From positions 124,001 through 188,000 of the forward strand of contig NZ_FOEF01000012.1 of NCBI RefSeq assembly GCF_900110575.1: a stretch of 64,000 nt of DNA. Reading direction: 5' to 3'. The notes beneath the pieces were generated by a model that saw only the letters and a list, made by a program, of their open reading frames with translations, was not told the origin of the DNA and did no database searches. Source of the stretch: Amycolatopsis saalfeldensis. Its GTDB lineage: Bacteria; Actinomycetota; Actinomycetes; Mycobacteriales; Pseudonocardiaceae. Positions 35,226 through 43,666 of this stretch are shown here, piece by piece (positions within the stretch are counted from its first letter, which is position 1; every line of letters starts with the position of its first letter). The position numbers and the translations under genes were made by a program.

Positions 35226-37169
35226 TCATCGCTGCTCCTTGAGCCGGCCGGCGATCTCCGCGATCGCCTGCGGGTTCTCGGCGCCGGAGAGGTCCCCGGG
35301 GTCCTGGTCCAGCACGGCCGCGCGGATCGCCCGGCGCATGATCTTCGCCGAGCGGGTCTTCGGCAGCTGTGCCACCCGCACGATCCGGCTGGGCGCGAAG
35401 GGTTTGCCGACTTCTTCCGCGACCCGGGCGCGAAGCCTTCGCGCGACGTCCTCGTCGTCGGTGTCCGCCCCCGGCTTGCCGACCCAGAAGACCCACACGG
35501 CCTCGCCCTTGGCCGGATCCGGCACGCCGACCACCGCGGACTCCGCCACGGCGGGGTCCTGGCCGACGACGGACTCGATCTCCGCCGGCGCGACCCGTTT
35601 GCCCGCCACGTTCATCACGTCGTCGGACCGGCCGAGGATGAACCAGTCGCCCCGCTCGTCGACCAGCGCGTAGTCCCCGTGCCGCCACAGCCCCTCGAAG
35701 GTCGACCAATAGGCTTCCCGGTACTGCCGGTCGTCGCGCCAGATGCCGCGGGTCATGGCGGGCCACGGCTGCCGGCACACGAGTTCGCCCACCCGCCCGC
35801 GCAACGGCCGGGCGTCGTCGTCGACCACGTCGACGTCCATGCCCAGCGCCGGTCCCCCGAGCGAGCAGCTGGTGATCTCCTCGACCGGGTACGGGCACAG
35901 GAACGAGCCCCCGACTTCGGTCCCGCCGGAGAAGTTGATGATCGGCACGCGGGCGCCGAAGACGTCCCGCGCGAGCCATTCGTAGGACTCCGGATCCCAC
36001 GGCTCGCCCGTCGAACCGAGGACGCGCACGGACGAGAGATCCGCCCCGGGCAGCTCGCCCGTCGCGCGCAGTGCCCGGATCAGCGTCGGTGACACGCCGA
36101 GCATGCTCACGCCGTGCGCTTCGGCCAGCCGCCACAACCGCTGCGCGTCCGGAACGTCCGGCGAGCCCTCGTACAGCAGCAGTGTGCCGCCGCAGGCGTG
36201 GGTGCCCAGAATGGACAGTGGGCCCATGATCCAGCCCATGTCGGTGATCCAGCAGAAAGTGCGTCCTGGCTTGATGTCGAAGGCGTAGGCGACTTCCATC
36301 GCGACCTTCGCGAGAAAGCCGGCGTGTGTGTGCACCGCCCCTTTCGGACGTCCTGTGGTCCCGGAGGTGTAGGCCAGCAGCAATACGTCCGAAGTGGACG
36401 TCGGCTCCACCCGGCGGTCGGGCGCACTGGCCAGCAGTTCCGACCAGGCGACCTGGCCGCCGGACAGCTCGAGGTCGCCGGCCACGTTCGGCACCACGAT
36501 CACGTGCTCCACCCGCGGGCACGATTCCAGTGCGGCGACCAGCTGCGGCAGCATCCGGACGGTCCGGCCGCGGCGCACCGTCGCGTCGGCCGTGATCACC
36601 GCGCGCACCTCGGCGTCCTGCAGCCGCGACGCGATCGCGGTGGTCGCGAACCCGCTGAACAACGGGACTGCCACCGCTCCGATGCTCGCGATCGCGTACG
36701 TCGCCACCACTGCCTCCGGAGTCATCGGCAGGTAGAGCGCGACCGCGTCCCCCCGCCCGATCCCCCGCGCCCGCAGGCCCGCGCGCACCGCGGCGACCTG
36801 TTCGTCCAGCTCGGCGAAGGTCAGCCGGCGCACGGTGCCGTCCTCGGCCTCGTGCACCACGGCGGGGGTGTCCGGGTTCTCCCGCGCCCAGCGCCCGAGG
36901 CACGCGTCCGCGACGTTCAGCCCGCCGCCGACGAACCAGTCCGGGTACGCGATGCCCCGGCTGGTGTCCACCACGGCCGAATACGGGGAGTGGAACGGCA
37001 GGCCGAGGTCGTCGACCACGGCCCGCCAGAAAGTGGCGATGTCGGCCACCGACCGGGCGCGCAGCTCGTCCGCGGTCGTCACGCCGAAGGCTCGCATCAG
37101 CCGGGCGACATTGCTGTTTTCGAGGTAGTCCGCGGTCGGGCGCCAGACGTAGGGGTGCTCGGTGGTCAT
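35226..37169 (-). CDS. Acetyl-CoA-synthetase-like acyl-CoA ligase (AMP-forming)
   Basis: 647-residue ANL-superfamily ligase with the N-terminal cap typical of acetyl/propionyl/acetoacetyl-CoA synthetases. The P-loop-like YTSGTTGRPKG, the FSGGTEVGG motif near residue 395 and the C-terminal SAKIMRRAIR with the acyl-adenylate Lys are present. It would activate a short or branched acid to its CoA ester. It converges on the GntR gene (11-nt gap) and lies 4 nt downstream of an acyl-CoA dehydrogenase gene, so the two form an operon behind the operator at 38410. Confidence 0.9.
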   Translation of the reverse strand: MTTEHPYVWRPTADYLENSNVARLMRAFGVTTADELRARSVADIATFWRAVVDDLGLPFHSPYSAVVDTSRGIAYPDWFVGGGLNVADACLGRWARENPDTPAVVHEAEDGTVRRLTFAELDEQVAAVRAGLRARGIGRGDAVALYLPMTPEAVVATYAIASIGAVAVPLFSGFATTAIASRLQDAEVRAVITADATVRRGRTVRMLPQLVAALESCPRVEHVIVVPNVAGDLELSGGQVAWSELLASAPDRRVEPTSTSDVLLLAYTSGTTGRPKGAVHTHAGFLAKVAMEVAYAFDIKPGRTFCWITDMGWIMGPLSILGTHACGGTLLLYEGSPDVPDAQRLWRLAEAHGVSMLGVSPTLIRALRATGELPGADLSSVRVLGSTGEPWDPESYEWLARDVFGARVPIINFSGGTEVGGSFLCPYPVEEITSCSLGGPALGMDVDVVDDDARPLRGRVGELVCRQPWPAMTRGIWRDDRQYREAYWSTFEGLWRHGDYALVDERGDWFILGRSDDVMNVAGKRVAPAEIESVVGQDPAVAESAVVGVPDPAKGEAVWVFWVGKPGADTDDEDVARRLRARVAEEVGKPFAPSRIVRVAQLPKTRSAKIMRRAIRAAVLDQDPGDLSGAENPQAIAEIAGRLKEQR

Positions 37170-37173
37170 GTCG

Positions 37174-38349
37174 TCAGCTCCTGGGCAGGCCGAGGATGCG
37201 CTCGGCCACGATGTTGCGCTGGATGAAGGTCGACCCGCCCGCGATGGCGGTGCCGCGGGCCTGATTGGCCAGCCGGAGCCAGGCCCGGGTCTCGCTCAGC
37301 TCGTCGTCGAGCCCGAACTGGCCGCCCAGCGGCTCGAGCGACAGCCGGAAGTCCGCCAGGTCCTCGACCAGCGGGCAGAAATACAGCTTGCCGATGGAGG
37401 TGACCGGCCCGGGCGGGCCGTCGGCGGCGGCGCCGGTGACCACGCGCTGGCTGATCGTGCGATGGATCAGCGCCCGCGACCACAGATCGGCGACCTGCTG
37501 GCGCACCAGCGGATCGGCGCCGAGGGGCCGTCCCGTCACGTCCTCGCGCCCGCGGATGTCCTCGATGATGTCGCCGATGGCCTTGGTGGTGTTCACCCGG
37601 CCGGTCGCGATCGCCACGCGCTCGAAGCCGAGGGTGCCCATCGCGACCTTCCACCCGCCGTCGACCTCGCCGACGACCGCGGAGTCGGGGACGAACACCT
37701 CGTCCAGGAAGACCTCGTTGAACTCGGCCTCACCGAGCAGGTGGGCCAGCGGGCGGACGGTGACGCCGTCGCTGTCCATGGGCAGCAGGAAGAACGTGAT
37801 CCCGCGATGGCGCTCGCCGCCGCCGGTGCGGGCGAGCAGGATGGCGTGCGCGGCGATCTGGGCGCGGCTGGTCCAGATCTTCTGGCCCGTGATGCGCCAG
37901 CCGCCTTCGACCTTCGTCGCCCGGGTGCGCAGGGAAGCCAGGTCCGAGCCGGCCTCGGGCTCGGAGAACAGCTGGCACCAGATCTCTTCGCCGGCGAGGA
38001 TCGGACGCAGGTAACGCTCCTTCTGCTCGTCGGTGCCGAAGTGCACGATGGTCGGCCCGCCGAAGTCTTCACCGATGATGTTGAGCCGATCCGGGGCCCC
38101 GGCGCGGTCGTTCTCCTCGCCGAAGACGGCGCGCAACCGCTCGTCGAGGCCCTGTCCCCCGTACTCCTTCGGCCAGGTGAGCCCGGCGTAGCCCGCCTCG
38201 AAGACCATCCGCTGCCACTGCTGCCAGAACGGGACCCGCTCGACCAGGTCGTCCGGCTGCGGCCGGCCGAGCCGGGGCAGGCTCTCCTCGAGGAACTTCC
38301 GCGCCCCCGCCCGGAATCGGGCCTCCTCGGGAGTATCGCTCAGGTCCAT
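37174..38349 (-). CDS. Acyl-CoA dehydrogenase
   Basis: 391 residues from the ATG at 38349 (MDLSDTPEEARF), which follows GGGGAG; an upstream ATG would run through the operator and the TetR promoter. Motifs: FSEPEAGSDLASL, ITGQKIWTS, and AGGSTFIQRNIVAERILGLPRS, where the canonical Glu is Gly; Glu-Arg is in helix G (GFERVAIA). Larger than the others in mid-domain, resembling FadE-type dehydrogenases for bulky CoA esters in steroid and aromatic pathways. Confidence 0.88.
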   Translation of the reverse strand: MDLSDTPEEARFRAGARKFLEESLPRLGRPQPDDLVERVPFWQQWQRMVFEAGYAGLTWPKEYGGQGLDERLRAVFGEENDRAGAPDRLNIIGEDFGGPTIVHFGTDEQKERYLRPILAGEEIWCQLFSEPEAGSDLASLRTRATKVEGGWRITGQKIWTSRAQIAAHAILLARTGGGERHRGITFFLLPMDSDGVTVRPLAHLLGEAEFNEVFLDEVFVPDSAVVGEVDGGWKVAMGTLGFERVAIATGRVNTTKAIGDIIEDIRGREDVTGRPLGADPLVRQQVADLWSRALIHRTISQRVVTGAAADGPPGPVTSIGKLYFCPLVEDLADFRLSLEPLGGQFGLDDELSETRAWLRLANQARGTAIAGGSTFIQRNIVAERILGLPRS

Positions 38350-38409
38350 CTCCCCGCCCTTCGCCGATCGCCGCGGCTTCGCCAGTGACACCACTCCGTC
38401 AAAGGCTAC

Positions 38410-38424
38410 AATGGTCAGACCTAA
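38410..38424. promoter_or_regulatory. GntR/FadR-type operator, site 5
   Basis: AATGGTCAGACCTAA, one of the best matches to the consensus, between the acyl-CoA dehydrogenase gene (start 38349, minus) and the TetR gene (plus). Confidence 0.6.
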
Positions 38425-38513
38425 TCGACAACAGCGCCGGCGCTCGGATGCGAAACTGCCAGCTGGAACGCACACTGGTGAACGAACGTTCCGGACCTGG
38501 TAGGCTGCGAGGG

Positions 38514-39098
38514 GTGGACAGGGAGCGCAGGATCCTCGAAGCCGCCACCGAAGCCTTCTACGAGAAGGGTTTCCACGGCGTCGGGGTCGACGAGATCGGG
38601 AAGCGGGCCGGGCTCAGCGGCCCGTCGCTGTACCGGCACTTCTCCGGCAAGGACGAGATCCTGGCGACGTTGCTGAACGAGGCGCTCGACGAACTGGTCA
38701 GCGCGACAGTGCCCGTGCACGGGGATCCCGAACAGGATCTCGACCGCGCCGTCCGCCACCACATCACCTTCGCCGTCGAGCACCGCGAGCTGGTCAACCT
38801 CTACCAGCGAGATGTACGCTCGCTGGCGGACCCGTGGCGCCGCCCGTTCGATCGCCGCCGGGCCCAGTACACGGCGCGCTGGGAAGAGCTGCTGGGACAC
38901 CGCTACCCGGACGCAGGCCACCGGATTCCCGTGGCGGCGCAGGCCATCCTCGGCATGATCTTCTCGGTCTCGAACTGGCCGCGGCGCACCGCGCGGTCCA
39001 CGGACATCGAGGAAACCCTCCGCCTGCTCACCACCACCGGCCTGCCCGGGCTGGAGGAGGGCGCCGGTTCCGCCGGCGACCGCGCCCGCACGAGCTGA
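38514..39098 (+). CDS. TetR-family transcriptional regulator
   Basis: 194 residues from a GTG at 38514 (VDRERRILEAATEAF). The helix-turn-helix runs to about residue 50 (GVDEIGKRAGLSGPSLYRHFSGKDEI), followed by a divergent ligand domain. Earlier in-frame starts at 38385, 38448 and 38478 exist but would place the operator or a GAACGTTC palindrome (about 38482-38492) inside the gene; the palindrome may be its own operator. Divergent from the acyl-CoA dehydrogenase/ligase pair, which it may control together with the GntR regulator. Confidence 0.85.
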   Translation: MDRERRILEAATEAFYEKGFHGVGVDEIGKRAGLSGPSLYRHFSGKDEILATLLNEALDELVSATVPVHGDPEQDLDRAVRHHITFAVEHRELVNLYQRDVRSLADPWRRPFDRRRAQYTARWEELLGHRYPDAGHRIPVAAQAILGMIFSVSNWPRRTARSTDIEETLRLLTTTGLPGLEEGAGSAGDRARTS

Positions 39099-39130
39099 GC
39101 CGGCGCGCGGGCATCCCGGCACCCCCGGCG

Positions 39131-40795
39131 TCAGCCCGAAGCCAGCTTCGTCCTGATGTCTTCCCTGAGCTCGTGCTTCTTCACCTTTCCCGTGGCCGTC
39201 ATCGGCAGCTCGGACACCACTTCGAGCCGCTCGGGCAGCTTCTGCACGGCGACGTGCCGCGCGCGGAGGAAATCGGTGATCTCGCGCAGCGTCGGCCCGG
39301 CGCCCGGCCCCGCCGGGGTGACGTAGGCGCACACCTTTTCGCCGAGCCGCTCGTCGGGCATCCCGACGACCGCGACGCCGGCGATCCCGGGGTGCTCGGC
39401 GAGGTGGTCCTCGACCTCCCGCGCGCTGATGTTCATGCCGCCCCGGATCACGATGTCCTTGAGCCGGCCGGTGACCCGGACGTAGCCCTCGGCGTCCATC
39501 CGCCCGAGGTCTCCCGAGCGGGAGAACCCGTCCGGGGTGAACAGGGCTTCGGTCTGGGCTTCGTCGCGGAAGTACTCGAGCATGTGGCTCGGCCCCCGGT
39601 AGGCGATGTCCCCCTCCTCGCCGCGCGGGACCTCGCGCCCGTCCTGGTCGACGACCTCGACCTGGGCGCCCGCCACCGCCGCACCGTCCGAATGCGCCGC
39701 CTGCTCCGCCGGGTCGGCGGCGGTGCACATCGTGGTCAGCATGTTCTCCGACCGCCCGTAGAGGCTGAGCGTCCGGCAGCCCGAGAACAGCTCGCCCGCC
39801 TTCGCGACGACCGCGCCCGGGATGGGCGAACCGGCGCAGACCCAGAACCGGAGGCTGCTCGCGTCGTGCTTTTCCGGGTCGTAGGCCGACATCAGCATCT
39901 GCAGGAACGGGGTGGCGGTCACCGCCGCGGTGCAGCCGTACCGCTCGATCCACCGCAGCCCCGCCTCCGGCTCGAACACCTCCATCAGGCACGAGGTCGC
40001 GCCCTTCAGCAGCGGCAGCACCACGCTGGTGACCAGCCCCGTGCTGTGGGTGATCGGCGACGGTCCGAATTGGACGTCCCGCTCGCCGTACCGGAGCCCC
40101 TCGGCGATCGCCGCCGCACTCGCGCGCAGGGTGTTGAACGTGTGGAAACAGCCTTTGGGCCGCGAGGTCGTCCCCGATGTGTACACGATCAGGAAACCGT
40201 CATCCGGTGAGCTGTCCGGGCCCGCTTCCGCTTCCAGCGCCTCGATGTCCCCTTCGGCGACGAGATCCGACAGCGGCGTGGCGACCGCCGGGTCCGGCGC
40301 GCGGTCCGGCCGCGCGACGTAGACCTGCCGCAGCTCCGGGACTTCCCGCCGCAGCCCGGCGAACATCCCGAGATGATCGAACTTGCGGAACGCCTCACAG
40401 GTCACGGCCGCGACCGCGCCCGAATGCCGCAGGACGTAGGCCACCTCGTCTTCCCGGTAAATGGGCATGATCGGCACGAGGATCGCGCCGATGCGCGAGA
40501 GGGCCGCGGCCAGCACCGGGAATTCGGCCCAGTTCGGCAGTTGCACCGCCACGCGGTCGCCCCGGCCGATGCCCGACCGCCGGAGGCCGACCGCGAGCCG
40601 CAGCGCCCAGTCCCGGAACTCGGCGAAGGTCACCGAAGACGTCGAATCGATCAGGAACGGCCGGTCGGGGCGGGCCGCGGCCTGCTGGGCCGCCAGCTCC
40701 GCGAAGCTCGTCGGCTCCCACAGGCCCGCCTCGTAGTAGGCGGCGATTTCCGTGGCGCTGTAACGATCGTGGACCGTCGCGAGCTTCGCGTCCAT
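39131..40795 (-). CDS. AMP-forming acyl-CoA ligase (AliA-like candidate)
   Basis: 554-residue ligase of the fatty-acid/aromatic-acid CoA ligase group. The nucleotide loop is YTSGTTSRPKG (Ser replacing the usual Gly), YGRSENMLTT is the A5 motif, SGDLGRMDAEGYVRVTGRLKD the hinge region, and TATGKVKKHELR the C-terminal Lys motif. Overall pattern resembles cyclohexanecarboxylate-CoA ligase AliA as recalled (LPNWAEF, IMPIYRE); benzoate or another cyclic acid is possible. Two tandem operator copies precede it, suggesting tight control of substrate activation. Confidence 0.82.
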   Translation of the reverse strand: MDAKLATVHDRYSATEIAAYYEAGLWEPTSFAELAAQQAAARPDRPFLIDSTSSVTFAEFRDWALRLAVGLRRSGIGRGDRVAVQLPNWAEFPVLAAALSRIGAILVPIMPIYREDEVAYVLRHSGAVAAVTCEAFRKFDHLGMFAGLRREVPELRQVYVARPDRAPDPAVATPLSDLVAEGDIEALEAEAGPDSSPDDGFLIVYTSGTTSRPKGCFHTFNTLRASAAAIAEGLRYGERDVQFGPSPITHSTGLVTSVVLPLLKGATSCLMEVFEPEAGLRWIERYGCTAAVTATPFLQMLMSAYDPEKHDASSLRFWVCAGSPIPGAVVAKAGELFSGCRTLSLYGRSENMLTTMCTAADPAEQAAHSDGAAVAGAQVEVVDQDGREVPRGEEGDIAYRGPSHMLEYFRDEAQTEALFTPDGFSRSGDLGRMDAEGYVRVTGRLKDIVIRGGMNISAREVEDHLAEHPGIAGVAVVGMPDERLGEKVCAYVTPAGPGAGPTLREITDFLRARHVAVQKLPERLEVVSELPMTATGKVKKHELREDIRTKLASG

Positions 40796-40823
40796 GCGAA
40801 CCTACCGCCCTCCAGCTGACAAT

Positions 40824-40854
40824 ACTGGTACGACCATACAATGGTCTGACCGTT
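40824..40854. promoter_or_regulatory. GntR/FadR-type operators, tandem sites 6 and 7
   Basis: ACTGGTACGACCATA (40824-40838) and AATGGTCTGACCGTT (40840-40854), centres 16 bp apart, 28 nt upstream of the CoA-ligase ATG and within the likely promoter. The only doubled site with a clean match in the window. Confidence 0.62.
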
Positions 40855-40880
40855 GAATCAACGAGGCCGGGCAGCCTGCT

Positions 40881-41678
40881 TCACCGCAACTTCCAAACGG
40901 GCTTCCGCTTCTCCCGGAAAGCCGTCACCCCTTCGACGATGTCCTCGGTGGTGAAGGCGAGGGCGAGCTGGGACCGCAACGCCTCCAGGGCGTCCGGCAG
41001 GCTCAGGTCCCGGGTGGCGTTGATCGCGTCCTTGCCCATGCGCATGAGCAAGGGCGACTTGCCGGCGACCTTGCGCGCCCACGCCCGGACCTCGTCGTCG
41101 AAGCGATCGGCCGGGACCACCGCGTTGACGAGGTTCAGCCGCAGGGCTTCCGCCGTGCCGATCGGCTCGCCGAGCATCATCAGCTCGTTGGCCTTCAACC
41201 GGTCGACGTTGCGGTAGATCAGGCTGGAGATCATGAACGGGAAGACGCCCACGTTGATCTCGGGGCACCCGAACCGCACGCCCTCCTTGGCGATCACCAG
41301 ATCGCAGGCGAGCGCCAGCCCGAACGCCCCGGCGAGGACGTCGCCGCCGGCGGCGCAGACGACCGGCTTCCCCAGGCCGCCGATGGCCTGGTACAGACGC
41401 GGGAACCGGTCCAGGCCCTGGTACTTCACGACCGTGGACGCGTTGCCGGCGAAGGACTTCAGGTCGCCGCCGGCCGAGAACACCTTGTCGTGCGAGGAAC
41501 CCAGGACGACAACGCGAACGCTCTCATCCTCTCTGGCCGACTCGAGCGCGGCCAGCAGCTCGTCGAGCATCGCGTCGCTCAAGGCGTTGCGGGTGGCCGG
41601 CGAGTCCAGCGTCAGGTACGCCACGCCGTGGTCATCGAGTTCTTGGCGGACAAGGGGCCCGGCCCCCGGTTCGTTCAT
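40881..41678 (-). CDS. Enoyl-CoA hydratase/isomerase family protein
   Basis: 265-residue crotonase. The ATG at 41678 overlaps the previous stop. Only one of the two hydratase glutamates is present: FGCPEINVG is kept, while GAFGLALAC has Gly in place of the first. The GVFPFMISSLIYRNV stretch is like that of several uncharacterised actinobacterial EchA proteins. Could be an isomerase or a hydratase with altered acid/base chemistry; a cyclic dienoyl-CoA hydratase is conceivable but not shown by sequence. Confidence 0.82.
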   Translation of the reverse strand: MNEPGAGPLVRQELDDHGVAYLTLDSPATRNALSDAMLDELLAALESAREDESVRVVVLGSSHDKVFSAGGDLKSFAGNASTVVKYQGLDRFPRLYQAIGGLGKPVVCAAGGDVLAGAFGLALACDLVIAKEGVRFGCPEINVGVFPFMISSLIYRNVDRLKANELMMLGEPIGTAEALRLNLVNAVVPADRFDDEVRAWARKVAGKSPLLMRMGKDAINATRDLSLPDALEALRSQLALAFTTEDIVEGVTAFREKRKPVWKLR

Positions 41679-42673
41679 CACACGGTCCCTTCCGCCTCGG
41701 TGCCGAGCACGATCTTTCCGAATCCACGGCCGCTTTCGAGGTACTCGTGCGCGTCCGCCGCCTGCGCCAGCGGGAAGACCCGGTCGACGACCGGCGGCGG
41801 GACCTCGTGCTCCGCGCGCAGCCGCAGCAGGCCGTCGAAATCGCGGGGACTGCCCATCGTCGTGCCGAGCAGGTCGTACTGCCCGAAGTAGTACGGGCGG
41901 ACGGCGAGCGTGGCCGACTCGGCCCGTGAAGCACCGAGCACCACCAGCCTCCCGCCCGGGCGCAGGGCGGCGAGCGCGTCGGCCCAGGAACCGACCGGGT
42001 CGAGGACGAGGTCGAACCCCCGCCGGTGCGGTGACCGCGCGACGGCCGCCTCGGCCCACCCCGGCCGGTCGTAACGAACCCCGCCCTCCGCGCCGAGTTC
42101 GCAGGCGCCGGCGATCTTGGCCTCCGCCGAGGAAGTCACCACGACGTGGGCACCGGCCGCCGAGGCGAGGGAGACCGCCATCGTCGCCACTCCGCCGCCC
42201 GCACCGAGCACCAGCAACGACTCGCCCGCGCGAAGCCGTCCTCTGGTGAAAAGCGCGCGATAGGTGGTCAGGCCCACGAGCGGCAGAGCGGCCGCTTCGG
42301 CCCACGTCAGAGCGGGCGGTTTCGGGAACACACAGTCCCGTGGCACCCGTACTTTCTCCGCGTACGTGCCGTGCCGCCGGTCCCCGAGGATCTCCCAGTC
42401 CGCCGCCGGCGCCGACTCGTCGTCACCCCACCGGAGCGCGGGCAGCACCAGCACCTCGGCGCCGGTCTCGACGTCGATGCCGGCCCCGTCGGCGCCCGGG
42501 ACGTGAGGCAACGGAGAGCGGTACTGACCGCGCCGCACCAGGACGTCGTGCCAGTTGAGCGCGGCCGCGCGCAGCTCGATCACCGCGTGGTCCCGGTCCG
42601 GCCCGGGGTCGGGCAGCTCGGCCGCTTCGAGCACGTCCGGGCCGCCGTAGCGTCGTTGAACCGCCGCACGCAT
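41678..42673 (-). CDS. Zinc-independent medium-chain dehydrogenase/reductase (quinone oxidoreductase or enoyl reductase type)
   Basis: 331-residue MDR protein. The GroES-like N-domain has ALNWHDVLVRRGQY instead of zinc ligands; the dinucleotide fold is LLVLGAGGGVATMAVSLA (about 153-170), and FDLVLDPVGS follows. NADPH-dependent reduction of an enone or quinone is typical. Middle gene of a three-gene string (flavin enzyme, this reductase, crotonase) behind operator site 8; it may reduce an alpha,beta-unsaturated CoA or ketone intermediate. Confidence 0.85.
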   Translation of the reverse strand: MRAAVQRRYGGPDVLEAAELPDPGPDRDHAVIELRAAALNWHDVLVRRGQYRSPLPHVPGADGAGIDVETGAEVLVLPALRWGDDESAPAADWEILGDRRHGTYAEKVRVPRDCVFPKPPALTWAEAAALPLVGLTTYRALFTRGRLRAGESLLVLGAGGGVATMAVSLASAAGAHVVVTSSAEAKIAGACELGAEGGVRYDRPGWAEAAVARSPHRRGFDLVLDPVGSWADALAALRPGGRLVVLGASRAESATLAVRPYYFGQYDLLGTTMGSPRDFDGLLRLRAEHEVPPPVVDRVFPLAQAADAHEYLESGRGFGKIVLGTEAEGTV

Positions 42674-42678
42674 GGGAT

Positions 42679-43629
42679 TCAGCCCCGCCCGTCCAGCAGG
42701 CCGCGGACCTCTCCGGCCATCTCGATCCCCTCGTGCACCGACTCCGCCGCGACCACCAGGGTCAAGTGCCGCGCGCCCGCGCCGACGTACGGCTGCAACG
42801 CCGCGGCGACCGTGGCGGGCGTCCCGGCCGCGGTGAGATGCCGGAACTTCTCCGGGGGAAGGTGGTACAGCGACTGCATCCGCTCGCCGAGCAGCCGCCG
42901 CGCCGTCGCGTCCTCACGCCCCAGGCCCACCCACATGCTGAGGCCGAACCAGGAGACGTCGCGGCCCCGTTCCGCCGCGGCCGCCCGGATTTTCCCGGCC
43001 GTGACACCGAATCGCCTTGCCGAGCAGAAGATCCCCATCCAGCCGTCACCGTGTTCGGCGGTGCGCCGCACCGCCACGTCACCGGAGCCGCCGATCACGA
43101 TCGGCACTCGCGGCGCCGGTGCGGGAAGGATCCGCGCGTCCCGCAGGCGGAAGAACTCGCCCTCGTGATCGATCGGCCCGCCGTCGGCGAGCCGCCGCAG
43201 CACACCGAGGCTCTCGTCCAGCCGGCGGCCTCGCGTGGCCGGATCGATCCCCGCGTTCGCGACCTCGTCGCGGTCCTCGCCGCCGGCGCCGGCGCCGAGC
43301 ACCAGCCGTCCGGGCGCGATCTGGGACAGCGTGGCCACTTGGCGCGCAGCCACCATGGGATGGCGCAGGGCCAGCTGGTAGACCCCGATGACCGCGCGCA
43401 GCGTGTCGTGCCCGGCCAGGACCGACGTCGCGGCGACCAGCCCGTCGAACCCCGCACCGCCGTGGAAGCTGATGTGGTCGCCGACCGTGACGTGGCCCAG
43501 CCCGGCTTCGGCGATGTGGTTCAGGAGCCCGCGGCGCTTCGCCCCTTCGGCGATGAGCAACTCGTCGTTCAGCGCCACGCCGACTTCGAGACCCGGCTCG
43601 TCCTGGCCCCCGCTCGGCCTCGTGATCAT
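42679..43629 (-). CDS. Luciferase-like (LLM-class) flavin-dependent oxidoreductase
   Basis: 316-residue bacterial-luciferase-fold enzyme. HVTVGDHISFHGG, GVYQLALRHPMVAARQVATLS and LVLGAGAGGEDRDE are family features, and IGGSGDVAVRRTAEHGDGWMG is the phosphate-binding end of the barrel. The cofactor may be FMN or F420; sequence reading cannot decide. Strong AAGGAGG ribosome site. Substrate unknown; in this context a monooxygenase or F420 oxidoreductase for a CoA ester or ketone. Confidence 0.85.
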   Translation of the reverse strand: MITRPSGGQDEPGLEVGVALNDELLIAEGAKRRGLLNHIAEAGLGHVTVGDHISFHGGAGFDGLVAATSVLAGHDTLRAVIGVYQLALRHPMVAARQVATLSQIAPGRLVLGAGAGGEDRDEVANAGIDPATRGRRLDESLGVLRRLADGGPIDHEGEFFRLRDARILPAPAPRVPIVIGGSGDVAVRRTAEHGDGWMGIFCSARRFGVTAGKIRAAAAERGRDVSWFGLSMWVGLGREDATARRLLGERMQSLYHLPPEKFRHLTAAGTPATVAAALQPYVGAGARHLTLVVAAESVHEGIEMAGEVRGLLDGRG

Positions 43630-43644
43630 GGCGCGCCTCCTTCA

Positions 43645-43659
43645 AATGGACTGACCAAA
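43645..43659. promoter_or_regulatory. GntR/FadR-type operator, site 8
   Basis: AATGGACTGACCAAA, 15 nt before the LLM oxidoreductase ATG, adjoining its ribosome-binding site and in the 37-nt gap after the nitronate-monooxygenase-like gene. Confidence 0.55.
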
Positions 43660-43666
43660 CGTACCA

